From contig NZ_PUHY01000006.1 in assembly GCF_002967765.1 (NCBI RefSeq), positions 620,001-684,000 on the forward strand: 64,000 nucleotides of DNA, read 5' to 3'. This document shows, piece after piece, positions 9,054 to 18,063 of the stretch; within the stretch, counting starts at the first letter, position 1, and each line of letters begins with the position of its first letter. Under the pieces are notes generated by a model. That model was not told the DNA's origin. It was given only the letters and a program-made list of their open reading frames with translations, and made no database searches. The position numbers were made by a program, and so were the translations under genes. The stretch is from Blastopirellula marina. GTDB taxonomy: Bacteria > Planctomycetota > Planctomycetia > Pirellulales > Pirellulaceae.

Positions 9054-10283
9054 ATGCATAATATACCTCGCATGACGCCGAATTCGCCACATTTTCAGCT
9101 TCGTTTTGCACGATTCGCCGCAAAGACCTTCTTTTTGCTGGACGGGCTGATCTTTGCCTCGTGGGTGACGCGCATCCCTCAAATCCAGGAGAAGCTCCAA
9201 CTCGACAACGCTGCCCTGGGGATGGCATTGCTGATGATGAGCGTCGGCGGGCTCGTCGCGATGCCGCTGGCCGGCTGGCTGGTGGCTCACCTGGGTAGTC
9301 GCTGGGGTGTGCTGTTGGCAACCCTTTTGTTCGGCTTGTCGCTTCCTTTGCTCGCCTTGCCAGGTGGTGTGATTCTGCTTTCGCTGGTGCTGTTCGTCTT
9401 CGGGGCTGGCTTCGGAGCGATGAACGTTGCCATCAATACCCAGGCCGTTTCGGTCGAGCGACATTATCGCCGCAAGATCATGTCGTCGTTCCACGCAGCG
9501 TTTAGCTTGGGCGGCATCGCCGGCGCATTGCTGGGAGGCGTGGCCGCTTCGCAGTCGATCTCGCCGCTGGTTCACTTCTCGTTAGTCGGCACGCTGGCGG
9601 TGATCCTCACGCTGTTATTGTCCCGCGCGTTGGCTTCTGATTTGGTCGAAGAACCGACGCTCAGTTTCATCGACAGCGAAGGACACAAAAGCCGCTGCCT
9701 GCTGCTCGGTCTGTTGGCGTTCTGTGCGATGCTCAGCGAAGGGGCGATGGCCGACTGGAGTGCCGTATTCCTCCGCCAGGTTTCCGCCGCCCCAGACTTT
9801 TACGCGGCGATGGGCTTCGCAGCATTTTCCACGATGATGACGATCGGCCGCTTGGCTGGCGATCACGTGACCACCGCGATCGGAGCGATCAACACGGTTC
9901 GCCTCGGCGGCACGCTGACCATCCTGGGCATCGCTCTCGCGGTGCTCGTGCCACACATGGCCGTCGCGATTGTTGGCTTCAGCTTCGTCGGAGCAGGCAC
10001 CTCGGCCATGGTCCCAACGATCTTCAGTGCCGCCGCCAAGATTCGCGGCATTACGCCTGCGGTCGCCATCGCCACGGTTTCCACGGTCGGTTATTTCGGC
10101 TTCCTGGTCGGCCCACCCCTGATCGGCTTCGCTTCGGAAGTGATTACCTTACGCTGGGCCCTTGGCTTGGTTCTCCTCGCCGGCTTGGCAATCGTCGGCC
10201 TGGCCCGCAAGGTCGAAGCCAGAACCGCCGCGAATCAGCCATCGCCCTCCGAGATGTCGATGGCTCCCTCTACCGAAGCGTAA
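9054..10283 (+). CDS. Major facilitator superfamily transporter (YbjJ-like)
   Basis: 409 residues with about 12 hydrophobic segments and the MFS features LDGLIFASWVTRIPQIQ in helix 1 and a GWLVAHLGSRWG loop between helices 2 and 3. This is the subgroup that includes E. coli YbjJ; the substrate is not evident. The first ATG at 9054 lies in an AT-rich stretch (CATAATATA) that looks like a promoter -10 element, so the real start may be the ATG at 9072 (MTPNSP). It is divergent from the DeoR-type repressor gene, which suggests a sugar or sugar derivative as inducer. Ends with a polar C-terminal tail. Confidence 0.9.
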   Translation: MHNIPRMTPNSPHFQLRFARFAAKTFFLLDGLIFASWVTRIPQIQEKLQLDNAALGMALLMMSVGGLVAMPLAGWLVAHLGSRWGVLLATLLFGLSLPLLALPGGVILLSLVLFVFGAGFGAMNVAINTQAVSVERHYRRKIMSSFHAAFSLGGIAGALLGGVAASQSISPLVHFSLVGTLAVILTLLLSRALASDLVEEPTLSFIDSEGHKSRCLLLGLLAFCAMLSEGAMADWSAVFLRQVSAAPDFYAAMGFAAFSTMMTIGRLAGDHVTTAIGAINTVRLGGTLTILGIALAVLVPHMAVAIVGFSFVGAGTSAMVPTIFSAAAKIRGITPAVAIATVSTVGYFGFLVGPPLIGFASEVITLRWALGLVLLAGLAIVGLARKVEARTAANQPSPSEMSMAPSTEA

Positions 10284-10555
10284 CAATCGGCACTTCTCTT
10301 GCCGGACACGCGCAAGACGTTGTCGGACATTGATCGGACGCGTCAAGGAAATCTCCGCGAATTTCCACGACGATCGCGCTTACCGATTCCGCTTTGCGTG
10401 CGAGTCTCGATGCGTCCCATCGCTGGGCAAACAGCGTCTCTATCGTGTCCCATGCGGTGACTCACCAAAATATTGCTTGCTAGGTTTACACGATCTCTGG
10501 ATAACCGAAGCCACAAGTCAACATTTCATGCGGTGCCAGCACTCGTTCCGATTTC

Positions 10556-12076
10556 ATGTCCGACACGTATCTCCAACTCGCTGCCGAACTCGACGCGTAC
10601 ACCGCAGGCGTTTTGCCGCCGTTGCGCCGGTCGAAGCCTCCAACAGGAGACGAGATCAAACATTCGGTCCGCGAGCTGATCTCGCATGTCGATCAAACGC
10701 TGGTCGACGTGTCGGGACGTTTGCGAGCCTTGGACGCTTCGTTGAAAGAGAAACAGCTTAAACAAACGGGCAACGATCAACCCCTACCCCCACAAACACC
10801 AAAAGAGATTCTTGACGACATCCAGCTGTGCGTCACCCGACCGGTCACGCGTAGCAAGTTCTCCTGGTCGAGAATCGGCAAGCGGCTGCGCCGGATGATC
10901 CAACGCGTCAACGACGAACAGGAAGATGCCCGCCAAGAGAAAGATCGCCGCCAACGTTATCAAGCACAACGCGAGCAGGAAGAGAAAGACCTCTGGTCGT
11001 GGCGCCCGCCAGGCCCAACACCGGGGCCCAAGCAACGTCGCTCGCATTCCCCTCCACAAGTGAACCTCGAGACGCCGAATGATTTGGTCGAAGGAATCAG
11101 CCCTTCAATCAACCTGGCCGAAGCAGAAAATCTGTGTGCCCCAGGCATCCTGACCGCGTCTTCGAAAAGTGCGACCTACCAGTCCAGCGATGTGATCGAA
11201 GCATACGATCACCAATATTTCACGACGGAAGACACGGACCAGAGGTCCGGGGCACACCGAGACTTGGTTGATGAAGGAGGCGGCTGGCAACCGTCAAAAG
11301 AAGTTAGTGCCGACGAGCATCTGAAATTGGAAGCTTGTTCTCTGCTAGTCGGCAGAGACGGCACCGGTTCGGAGGTTCCATTGGTGGAAGCCAGCGGCGA
11401 ACAAGTGTTGGCTGAACGTGTAGATGATGATCGCCACCAAAGCCAAGGGAAACTGTTCGAGCCACAAGCCGGCCAAGACCAACGCCATGCCGGTGTTCTT
11501 CATCCCGATGCCGAACACCAGCGAGCGAGCTTCGGAATCACCAACGTTCAACCAACGGGTCAGAAACCAGCTCAACACGAAGATCCCCCCGCACATGCCC
11601 CACACGGTCAGCACCAAGACCAGCAGCACCATCGGTTGGAAGTCGCCGACGATCTTCGGCAACGCAGCCGAAGCGTTGGCATAATTCAAGAGCAGCAAGA
11701 TCGAAGCACTTCCGACCTTCAACATCGGCTTGGCGGCATGAACGCGGGCCTCGCCGACCAAGTGTCGCACCAGGGCTCCCAGCAAAACCGACGGCACGAT
11801 CCACATGCCAATTTCCAAAATCGACGTGCCTGCTTCACCAAAACTCGCGTGAGTTTGTTGCGTGATCACGCCCAGCAAGACCGGTGTCAGGATCGTACTG
11901 AGCAAGATCAACGCAACATTGATCGCCACATTGCCTCGGGAAAGCTGCGTCCACGCGACCGACGATGCTGCCGAAGGCATCAGGGCGACCAACCCCAGCC
12001 CGGCCAACAACCCAACTGGCAACAACAACGGCAAGGCCCCCAGCGCTGCCACGATCCCCCACGGAGCAGCTACTAG
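10556..12076 (+). CDS. Charged coiled-coil-like hypothetical protein; 3' half antisense to a transporter gene
   Basis: An open frame of 506 codons. Residues 1-165 look like real protein: helical, with a Lys/Arg/Glu/Gln-rich stretch (EQEDARQEKDRRQRYQAQR) that could form a coiled coil. From about codon 264 on (base 11345) the frame is exactly antisense to the BASS transporter gene and becomes Gln/His/Arg-rich, the composition expected when a hydrophobic membrane-protein gene is read backwards. So the first ~790 bases may be a gene, while the C-terminal half is probably a shadow or unusual 3' overlap. No domain recognised. An antisense frame at 10784-11059 encodes hydrophobic segments but is less convincing. 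Confidence 0.4.
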   Translation: MSDTYLQLAAELDAYTAGVLPPLRRSKPPTGDEIKHSVRELISHVDQTLVDVSGRLRALDASLKEKQLKQTGNDQPLPPQTPKEILDDIQLCVTRPVTRSKFSWSRIGKRLRRMIQRVNDEQEDARQEKDRRQRYQAQREQEEKDLWSWRPPGPTPGPKQRRSHSPPQVNLETPNDLVEGISPSINLAEAENLCAPGILTASSKSATYQSSDVIEAYDHQYFTTEDTDQRSGAHRDLVDEGGGWQPSKEVSADEHLKLEACSLLVGRDGTGSEVPLVEASGEQVLAERVDDDRHQSQGKLFEPQAGQDQRHAGVLHPDAEHQRASFGITNVQPTGQKPAQHEDPPAHAPHGQHQDQQHHRLEVADDLRQRSRSVGIIQEQQDRSTSDLQHRLGGMNAGLADQVSHQGSQQNRRHDPHANFQNRRACFTKTRVSLLRDHAQQDRCQDRTEQDQRNIDRHIASGKLRPRDRRCCRRHQGDQPQPGQQPNWQQQRQGPQRCHDPPRSSY

Positions 12077-12382
12077 CAAAACGCAACCAATCAACACGTG
12101 CCACCACGATCGCATGGCCTGACGCACTTCACGAGCTTCGATTCCCAGACCGGCTAAAAACAGCATCACGCTGAGCATCAGCACAGTCACCGGGCAGTGG
12201 AAGACTTCTTGCGTGCGAATGACCATCCCAGGCCCCGGCAGAAATGCCGCCAAGGCGTACACCACCAACAGCAAGGCCAACAGGTAGGCGTCGAGCTTGC
12301 GAGCCAGGCTGGCCAGAGGTTGGGTGGGAGTCGAGATCACGGTGGAATGATTAATGACGAAAGGTCCTTGCGTGTGTGTCAC
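11345..12382 (-). CDS. Bile acid:sodium symporter (BASS)-family transporter
   Basis: 345 residues with nine or ten hydrophobic helices. Family features: VLMLSVMLFLAGLGIE in the second helix region, LMPSAASSVAWTQLSRGNVA near the crossover helix, and FGIGMKNTGMALVLA near the C-terminus, which matches the BASS E-x-G-x-x-N/T-type motif. BASS proteins import organic anions (bile acids, pantoate, pyruvate) with sodium; the substrate here cannot be told. The ATG at 12382 gives about 30 extra polar residues before helix 1. It faces the charged hypothetical protein at 10556 tail to tail, with a long possible overlap. Confidence 0.9.
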   Translation of the reverse strand: MTHTQGPFVINHSTVISTPTQPLASLARKLDAYLLALLLVVYALAAFLPGPGMVIRTQEVFHCPVTVLMLSVMLFLAGLGIEAREVRQAMRSWWHVLIGCVLLVAAPWGIVAALGALPLLLPVGLLAGLGLVALMPSAASSVAWTQLSRGNVAINVALILLSTILTPVLLGVITQQTHASFGEAGTSILEIGMWIVPSVLLGALVRHLVGEARVHAAKPMLKVGSASILLLLNYANASAALPKIVGDFQPMVLLVLVLTVWGMCGGIFVLSWFLTRWLNVGDSEARSLVFGIGMKNTGMALVLAGLWLEQFPLALVAIIIYTFSQHLFAAGFHQWNLRTGAVSAD

Positions 12383-12882
12383 AGGGTGTTGTCCAAATTA
12401 CCCAGCGAGCGCCGACGCAGCGAGCGGCCAAAATAAATCTACGAATTCTTAGGTAGTGACGTAAACCCTGATATTTCAAAGGGTTGCCCCAGAATTCTAT
12501 TTCCTGATTAGAAAGCCGCTGCCAGGTAGCGTTCGTTCCTTGCGGCGATTCGCGCCGTGGCGAGACCGTTTGTGCGCGAAGTTTCGGAAATTCACACCGT
12601 TCACCTTGCAAAACCAAGTTAGATTGGTATCCTGAGCTAGTAATGAGATTTAATCTCAATTCCATTTCCGCGCCGGCCAGCCTTCTCTGCCAGCATTCGG
12701 GCGTACTCCCTGCCACGGGCAGATTGAGTGATTTGCTTCGCCCTGTCCTCGCATTCCACCTAAGGCCGCCGTGTTTTCTACCTCCCATCCTGGGAAGTTT
12801 CGTACGATTAGTGCATTGGCATCTCGCTTTGCCAGCGCCGCCATCGGATCGACTAAGAACACCAGCCCAAGGCTTTAAATCC
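12383..12882. other. Intergenic region, 500 bases
   Basis: Spacer between the divergent BASS transporter and PQQ-like genes. A reading frame open from 12643 joins the PQQ-like gene in frame, but its first 80 codons lack the look of a protein and are followed by a perfect signal peptide, so it is treated as non-coding. A 15-base string at 12432-12446 recurs at 59326, which can be chance. No other structure seen. Confidence 0.5.
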
Positions 12883-14217
12883 ATGAATACCATTCGACTG
12901 ACTTCATTTGCGTTCTCCCTTGTCATGCTCTGCGGCCTTAGCGTTACCGTTTCGGCTGCGGAGCTGACGTCCGGCAGCGGTTGGCCCACTTTCCAAAACG
13001 GTGGCCAATGTGTGATCACCGGCGCGGCGCTGCCCCAAGAGTGGTCGGCCGACGCCAACCTGGCTTGGAAGGCGAAAATCGAAGGCTACGGTCAATCGAC
13101 ACCAATCGTTTCAGGCGGGCAAATCGTCGTCACTTCGACCAGCGGACCGAATAAGGAAGCGTACTTTGTGACGTCGCTCAATCTGGCCAGCGGCGAGAAG
13201 CTGTGGCAGGTCGAACTGAAGAATCCCAGCCCTGTCGAAAACACGTCGTACGTCAGTCGAGCCGCCCCAACGGGCGTGGCCGATGCCGCTGGATTTGTCA
13301 CCTACTTTGAAGGAGGGCTGGTCGTTGCCTTGGATGCCCAGGGTGAGATTCGCTGGCAACGTAACCTGATAGAAGACTACGGACCAATCACCTCGCGGCA
13401 TGGACTTGCCTCGTCCCTGGAACAAAACGACGAGCATGTCTTCGTGTGGGTCGAACGTTCCGAAGAGCCCTACCTGGCGGCACTCAACAAATCGAATGGC
13501 GAAACCGCATGGAAGGTCGACGGCCTTGGTTCCACTTCGTGGAGTTCGCCTCGACTTATCCCAGTTGGCGAAACCACACAATTGATCTGCAGTGCCAGCG
13601 GCAAGATCGCCGGCTTCGATCCCGCGACCGGTGACCGTTTGTGGGACTTCGATCAAATTGCCAACAACACCACTTGCACACCCATTCCGGTTGGCAACGG
13701 ACGATTTCTGATTGGGGCCTCGGATGGACGCGGTGAAGAAGCTGCTCAGACCGACGGCACGTCGAACGGCGTGATCGAAATCGTCAAGCAAGACGACGGC
13801 ACTTTCAAAGCCGACTTCGCCTGGCAGGCCGCGAAAGCCAAATCAAGCTTCGGCAGTCCGATTGTCGCGGAAGGAACCGCCTACTTCGTCAATCGTGGCG
13901 GCGTGTTGTTCGGTGTCGATCTGGAAACCGGCAAGCAAAAATCGACCGCTCGCCTACCGATCGGCGGCATTTGGGCCACGCCCCTCAGCCAAGGCAACCT
14001 GTTGTATTTGTTCGGCTCGAAAGGAACCACGTCGGTCATCGACATGACCAGTGGCGACTCGGTAGCTGAGAACGAACTGTTCGCCTCTGCCCCGGCCGAA
14101 GAAGGTCGGCCAGCACGCGGAGGAGAAACGCTGTACTCCGCCGTCGCCGTCCCACCGTACTTGCTGTTGCGGACCGGTGACACGTTGTACGCCCTGAAGA
14201 ATCAATCGTCGGAATAG
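12883..14217 (+). CDS. Secreted PQQ-like beta-propeller protein
   Basis: 444 residues from the ATG at 12883, chosen because it begins a good signal peptide (MNTIRLTSFAFSLVML to SAAEL), rather than the in-frame ATG at 12643. The mature part has PQQ/WD-like repeats: ASGEKLWQVEL, ALDAQGEIRWQRN, SNGETAWKVDG, ATGDRLWDFDQ, ETGKQKSTARL. Such proteins are common in Planctomycetes as extracytoplasmic propellers; few have shown enzyme activity, and the quinone-binding residues of true PQQ dehydrogenases cannot be recognised here. It heads a run of secreted-protein genes on the plus strand. Confidence 0.88.
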   Translation: MNTIRLTSFAFSLVMLCGLSVTVSAAELTSGSGWPTFQNGGQCVITGAALPQEWSADANLAWKAKIEGYGQSTPIVSGGQIVVTSTSGPNKEAYFVTSLNLASGEKLWQVELKNPSPVENTSYVSRAAPTGVADAAGFVTYFEGGLVVALDAQGEIRWQRNLIEDYGPITSRHGLASSLEQNDEHVFVWVERSEEPYLAALNKSNGETAWKVDGLGSTSWSSPRLIPVGETTQLICSASGKIAGFDPATGDRLWDFDQIANNTTCTPIPVGNGRFLIGASDGRGEEAAQTDGTSNGVIEIVKQDDGTFKADFAWQAAKAKSSFGSPIVAEGTAYFVNRGGVLFGVDLETGKQKSTARLPIGGIWATPLSQGNLLYLFGSKGTTSVIDMTSGDSVAENELFASAPAEEGRPARGGETLYSAVAVPPYLLLRTGDTLYALKNQSSE

Positions 14218-14271
14218 CCTTTCGCCACGCCAAGTCCTTTCACGCAGACCAACTTCCCCCAAGGTATTCCC

Positions 14272-14982
14272 ATGAAATGTCTCCGCCTCTTCCTACTGCT
14301 GGCCAGCCTGTTGGCTTCCGCGTCGCCAGCATATGCTCACTTTCCGTGGGTCACGATTTCGGACGAAGGGAAGGTGACCTACTTCTTCGGCGAGAACCCG
14401 GCCGATCGTATGTACAAACTGCCCGGCCCGATCGCGAAATGCGATGTGTATGCGGTTACCGTCAAAGGGGCGAAACAAACGGTCACGCTGCACGGTGTAG
14501 AGACTGACCAACTGATCGGTCGTCAATCGAGTGACCGTGTCGACCCCGCTACCACGCTTCAGTCGCAAGTCACCTTTGGCATCTACCATGGTTCGCGACT
14601 GGAATACTACACCGTGCATGTCGGTGGCAAATTGCCTACATCGAAGGACGACGCCGCCAACTCGGCGACCGACCAAGATCTGAAAACCTTGCTGGTCGAT
14701 ACCGACAAGGGAATCGACACCTACGTGTTGTGGAAAGGCAAGCCGTTGGCCGACGCAGATGTGCACCTGTTCTGCGAAGAAGGCCACGAAGAGGCGACCG
14801 CCAAGACCGACCAGGACGGCAAAGTTTCCTTCACCGACAAGGAAGTTGAAGAAGGGCTTAATGGCATCATGGTCGGGCACACCGTGAAAGACGAAAGCGG
14901 CTCGATCGGCGATCAGAAATACGATTCCGCCTCGCACTACTTAACCGTCACCTTTCACGATCCGGAAGAGACCACCAAGTAA
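14272..14982 (+). CDS. Secreted DUF4198-like protein
   Basis: 236 residues with signal peptide cut near AYA-HFPW. The mature N-terminus AHFPWV and a C-terminal Ig-like beta-sandwich (TYVLWKGKPLADADVHLF, TDQDGKVSF) match DUF4198, a family of periplasmic proteins often found beside TonB-dependent receptors, PepSY proteins and ApbE. That association fits here: an ApbE-DUF2271 gene and a PepSY gene lie 3-5 kb downstream. It starts 54 bases after the PQQ-like gene and ends 55 before the Kelch protein. Metal-related transport is the usual suggestion for the family; not shown. Confidence 0.82.
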   Translation: MKCLRLFLLLASLLASASPAYAHFPWVTISDEGKVTYFFGENPADRMYKLPGPIAKCDVYAVTVKGAKQTVTLHGVETDQLIGRQSSDRVDPATTLQSQVTFGIYHGSRLEYYTVHVGGKLPTSKDDAANSATDQDLKTLLVDTDKGIDTYVLWKGKPLADADVHLFCEEGHEEATAKTDQDGKVSFTDKEVEEGLNGIMVGHTVKDESGSIGDQKYDSASHYLTVTFHDPEETTK

Positions 14983-15037
14983 GCAAACGCGGCATCCCTG
15001 AACATTCCCCCTGATCCCATTCAGCGAAATCGATTCC

Positions 15038-17920
15038 ATGCGAACTCAATACTCCAACCTCACGTTCCTCTTGATCGCAGCGTTCGCCTTGCCGACAATA
15101 GCAGCCGAACTAAAACACAAAAAATCCGCTGATCCGCCCACTCCCACTGCGGCCGATCTGCGTAAAGCTGCCCACGATGCCCGCGAGGTTTGGCATAACT
15201 TTCCTGGCTTCTCGGCCAACATCGTGGTCAGCGAAGACAACGAGCGGTACGAAGGAACAATCGACGTCGGTCCCGACTTCGAATACGTCCTCAACATCGA
15301 CCAAGCAGCCGAAAAGCCGTGGCTGAAGTCGAAGCTGCGATCGGTGATCGCGCACCGTCGCCCTGAAGAAGCACCACACGAGTATCAAGTCAAGTTTCAG
15401 GATAACGGCCCTGGCCACGCTGGCGGACGACTGATCGCCGAAGACGACGGCTCGGGTATCTTTCGTATCCAGAACGGTGAGCTGAAAGAAGTGATTCGCC
15501 GGAACGAATCGTCCTGGTTCGAGATCACCACGCTCGAAAACTTCACCACGCCAGCCGGTAAGGTGTTGCCTAGAACCACGTCGGTCACATTCCGCGATCC
15601 CGACACTGGCAACATTGAATCAAATCTCTCGAACTACTTCGGCTGGAAACAGGTAGGCAACTTCTATCTGCCCGACAACTGCTACACGATCAAGGTCGGC
15701 AGCGATGGCCAGCGATCGACGCGTAAGCTCGAATTCAGCGGCCATCAATTGCACCTGCCCGCCCCGCAGCCAGTTCAACTGCACAAAGCGATGCCCGAAT
15801 CGCTCACCAGTTTCGGTGCGGCCGTGTTGGGAGATTACCTGTACGTATTCAGCGGCCATGACGGCGATGCCCACGGCTTTGGCCTGGACGTGCTGGCCGA
15901 TCACTTCCGGCGCATCAAGTTCGACGATCCCGATGCCGAGTGGGAAGAACTCGCCAAGCACGAACCTTCGCAAAGCACGGCCTTGGTAACCGATGGAACG
16001 CACCTGTATCGCATTGGCGGGCTCAGCTTCTTAAACCGTGGCGAAGAAGACACCAACTTCAATTCGACCGCACATTTCAGCCAGTACGATGTCGAAAAGA
16101 ACGAGTGGACCGAACTCGCTCCTCTGCCGGAGCCACGTTCGTCGCTTGATGCCGCCGTGCTCGGACGCCACATCTACGTCGCTGGCGGTTGGAATCTGCA
16201 GGGGGAATCATCTGAAGACGCTCCTTGGCATGAGGACATGCTGCGGTTCGACCTTGATCATCCGGAAAAAGGTTGGGAATCACTCGCCGGGCCTGGCTAC
16301 AAAACACGAGCGATCTCGTTAGCCGCCCACGATGGCAAAATCTACCTGTTCGGCGGCATTCAGCCTGGCGGGATCAGCCGCAAAGTTTCGGTGTACGATC
16401 CCGAGGCAAATCGTTGGAGCGAAGGCCCCGAGTTGAAAGCGGACAGCAGCACCTCTGGCTTCGCAACGAGTTCGTTCGCCACCGGCGGTCACCTATACGT
16501 TTCCGGCGGATCGGGCATCGTCTATCGCCTGAGCGACGACGGCACCGATTGGGAAGTGGAAACGCGCTTGATGTATCCCCGCATGTTCCTTCGCTTGCTA
16601 CCGGCGGACGATTCACGCCTGCTGGCCCTGGGTGGAATTTCGTCCGTGGGGGGCCGCATGGCGGTGGTGGAATCGGTCAACGTACAAGCTGAAAGCGATG
16701 CCCCGCACATGATGCGATGGTCGGTTCCGTTCGATGGCCAAGCGAAGCACAGCCAAACCGTGGTGCTCGATGGAGGCAAGCTATATGCCTTTGGCGGCAA
16801 TGCCAGCCGCTCGCCACATGACTTCTCTCCAGAAGCATTCGTCAACGAGGCGTTCGTGTTCGATATCGGTTCGCAGTCGGTCGAACGATTGCCTGACATG
16901 CCCTATGCAATGCAAAGTGGAGCGGCCGTCGCCCAGTCCGTCACCAGCAATCACGATCAAATCTTCGTACTGGGCGGCTTGGGAATGAATGGCCAGCAAT
17001 TCGGTTCGCTCGGCGGCGTGCTTTCGCTGAATCCTAAATCAAAAACCTGGAGCATCGCGTCGGCCGACTTGCCGCAGCCCCGCGGCATGTTCGAGGCCAC
17101 CACCTACGACGACGCCATCTGGAGTTTCGGTGGCAGCCGTGCCGGAAAGGGTGGCAGCCTAATCACCGACATCGTTCATTGGTGGGGCGACGAATCGTCC
17201 ATCGCCCCGCTCCCTGGCGTGACGCTGCCGCATGCCCGACGCTCATTCGGCGCAGCACGTTTGGGTGACGAATACTTCCTAGTCGGAGGGTTAGGCGAAG
17301 GGACCGAAATTGTCGAAACGGTCGATGTATTCGATTTCACCGATCGAACGTGGCGCGAGATCGCGTCCCCCAATCGGCATCGGGTGTTCCCCAGCTTAAC
17401 GACCGATGGCGAGAAACTTTTTCTGTTCGGCGGATTTTCGAATACCAACGGCCATTTCGCCCCAGAACCGTCGCTAGAGGTCTACGATCCCGCTTCCAAT
17501 CGCTGGACCATCTTGGCCGAAACGATTGAAGGTGTAGAACCTTCCATGACCCTGCGAAACTTTGGCGGGCGTCTGTTGTTTTATGGTATAGACAAAAAAG
17601 TCGACGGTCAGGCGAACTTCGTGCTGTTGGACCCCACGCCACACGCACCCCCAGAAGAAGTCGCCGGCATGAGCTTTTCCGGCCGTGGCCGGAGACGCGG
17701 TGGCGAAGCAGCAGCCAACGCCAAGTCGATGATGCGAAAGGATGCTGATAAAGATGGCAAGTTGTCAGCCGACGAGCTTGGTGATCGCCTGGCATCTTTG
17801 ATCGCATCGGGCGACCAGGATGGCGATGGACTGCTCGACCAGGACGAACTTGTCGCAGCCCTTCAGAAGCAAAACGAAACCGAGTCGGACGTCGATTCCG
17901 ACGAATCGAAACAAGACTAA
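15038..17920 (+). CDS. Secreted DUF3386-Kelch-repeat-EF-hand protein
   Basis: 960 residues with a signal peptide (to about residue 22). Residues ~35-240 resemble DUF3386 (AREVWHNFPGFSANIVV, a region known from cyanobacterial proteins). From ~255 to ~860 come two sets of Kelch-type propeller repeats (LYVFSGHDGD, IYVAGGWNLQG, IYLFGGIQPGG, LYAFGGNASR, YFLVGGLGEG, LFLFGGFSNT). The C-terminus has two EF-hand calcium loops (DADKDGKLSADE and DQDGDGLLDQDE). The combination is unusual. A strong terminator follows, so it closes the PQQ/DUF4198/Kelch transcript. Role unknown; calcium binding is well supported by the loops. Confidence 0.85.
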   Translation: MRTQYSNLTFLLIAAFALPTIAAELKHKKSADPPTPTAADLRKAAHDAREVWHNFPGFSANIVVSEDNERYEGTIDVGPDFEYVLNIDQAAEKPWLKSKLRSVIAHRRPEEAPHEYQVKFQDNGPGHAGGRLIAEDDGSGIFRIQNGELKEVIRRNESSWFEITTLENFTTPAGKVLPRTTSVTFRDPDTGNIESNLSNYFGWKQVGNFYLPDNCYTIKVGSDGQRSTRKLEFSGHQLHLPAPQPVQLHKAMPESLTSFGAAVLGDYLYVFSGHDGDAHGFGLDVLADHFRRIKFDDPDAEWEELAKHEPSQSTALVTDGTHLYRIGGLSFLNRGEEDTNFNSTAHFSQYDVEKNEWTELAPLPEPRSSLDAAVLGRHIYVAGGWNLQGESSEDAPWHEDMLRFDLDHPEKGWESLAGPGYKTRAISLAAHDGKIYLFGGIQPGGISRKVSVYDPEANRWSEGPELKADSSTSGFATSSFATGGHLYVSGGSGIVYRLSDDGTDWEVETRLMYPRMFLRLLPADDSRLLALGGISSVGGRMAVVESVNVQAESDAPHMMRWSVPFDGQAKHSQTVVLDGGKLYAFGGNASRSPHDFSPEAFVNEAFVFDIGSQSVERLPDMPYAMQSGAAVAQSVTSNHDQIFVLGGLGMNGQQFGSLGGVLSLNPKSKTWSIASADLPQPRGMFEATTYDDAIWSFGGSRAGKGGSLITDIVHWWGDESSIAPLPGVTLPHARRSFGAARLGDEYFLVGGLGEGTEIVETVDVFDFTDRTWREIASPNRHRVFPSLTTDGEKLFLFGGFSNTNGHFAPEPSLEVYDPASNRWTILAETIEGVEPSMTLRNFGGRLLFYGIDKKVDGQANFVLLDPTPHAPPEEVAGMSFSGRGRRRGGEAAANAKSMMRKDADKDGKLSADELGDRLASLIASGDQDGDGLLDQDELVAALQKQNETESDVDSDESKQD

Positions 17921-17942
17921 AGTGGGCCAATTTAGTCGTTTC

Positions 17943-17976
17943 GGGGGCCATGCTCACCAGGGCATGGCCCCCTTTT
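17943..17976 (+). terminator. Rho-independent terminator
   Basis: Stem GGGGGCCATGC, loop of eight, GCATGGCCCCC followed by TTTT, 22 bases after the Kelch gene stop. A textbook intrinsic terminator on the plus strand, separating the Kelch gene from the ApbE-PepSY pair. Confidence 0.93.
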
Positions 17977-18063
17977 AACGACTCGGTTTTGACCGGTTCT
18001 ATTTTCGCTGGATAATACGCCCAGCCCAACCTTTTCGTTACTAAGCTCCCGCGGACGATATCG

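Noticed and set aside
10784-11059. Minus-strand frame encoding hydrophobic segments opposite the charged protein
   Set aside because: Composition mirrors the Lys/Glu-rich plus strand frame and there is no start signal.
12432-12446. 15-base string ATAAATCTACGAATT shared with 59326-59340, both upstream of genes
   Set aside because: One or two 15-base repeats are expected by chance in 64 kb, and the flanks do not match.
12643-12882. Longer N-terminus for the PQQ-like protein
   Set aside because: The ATG at 12883 begins a classic signal peptide; the upstream codons have none.
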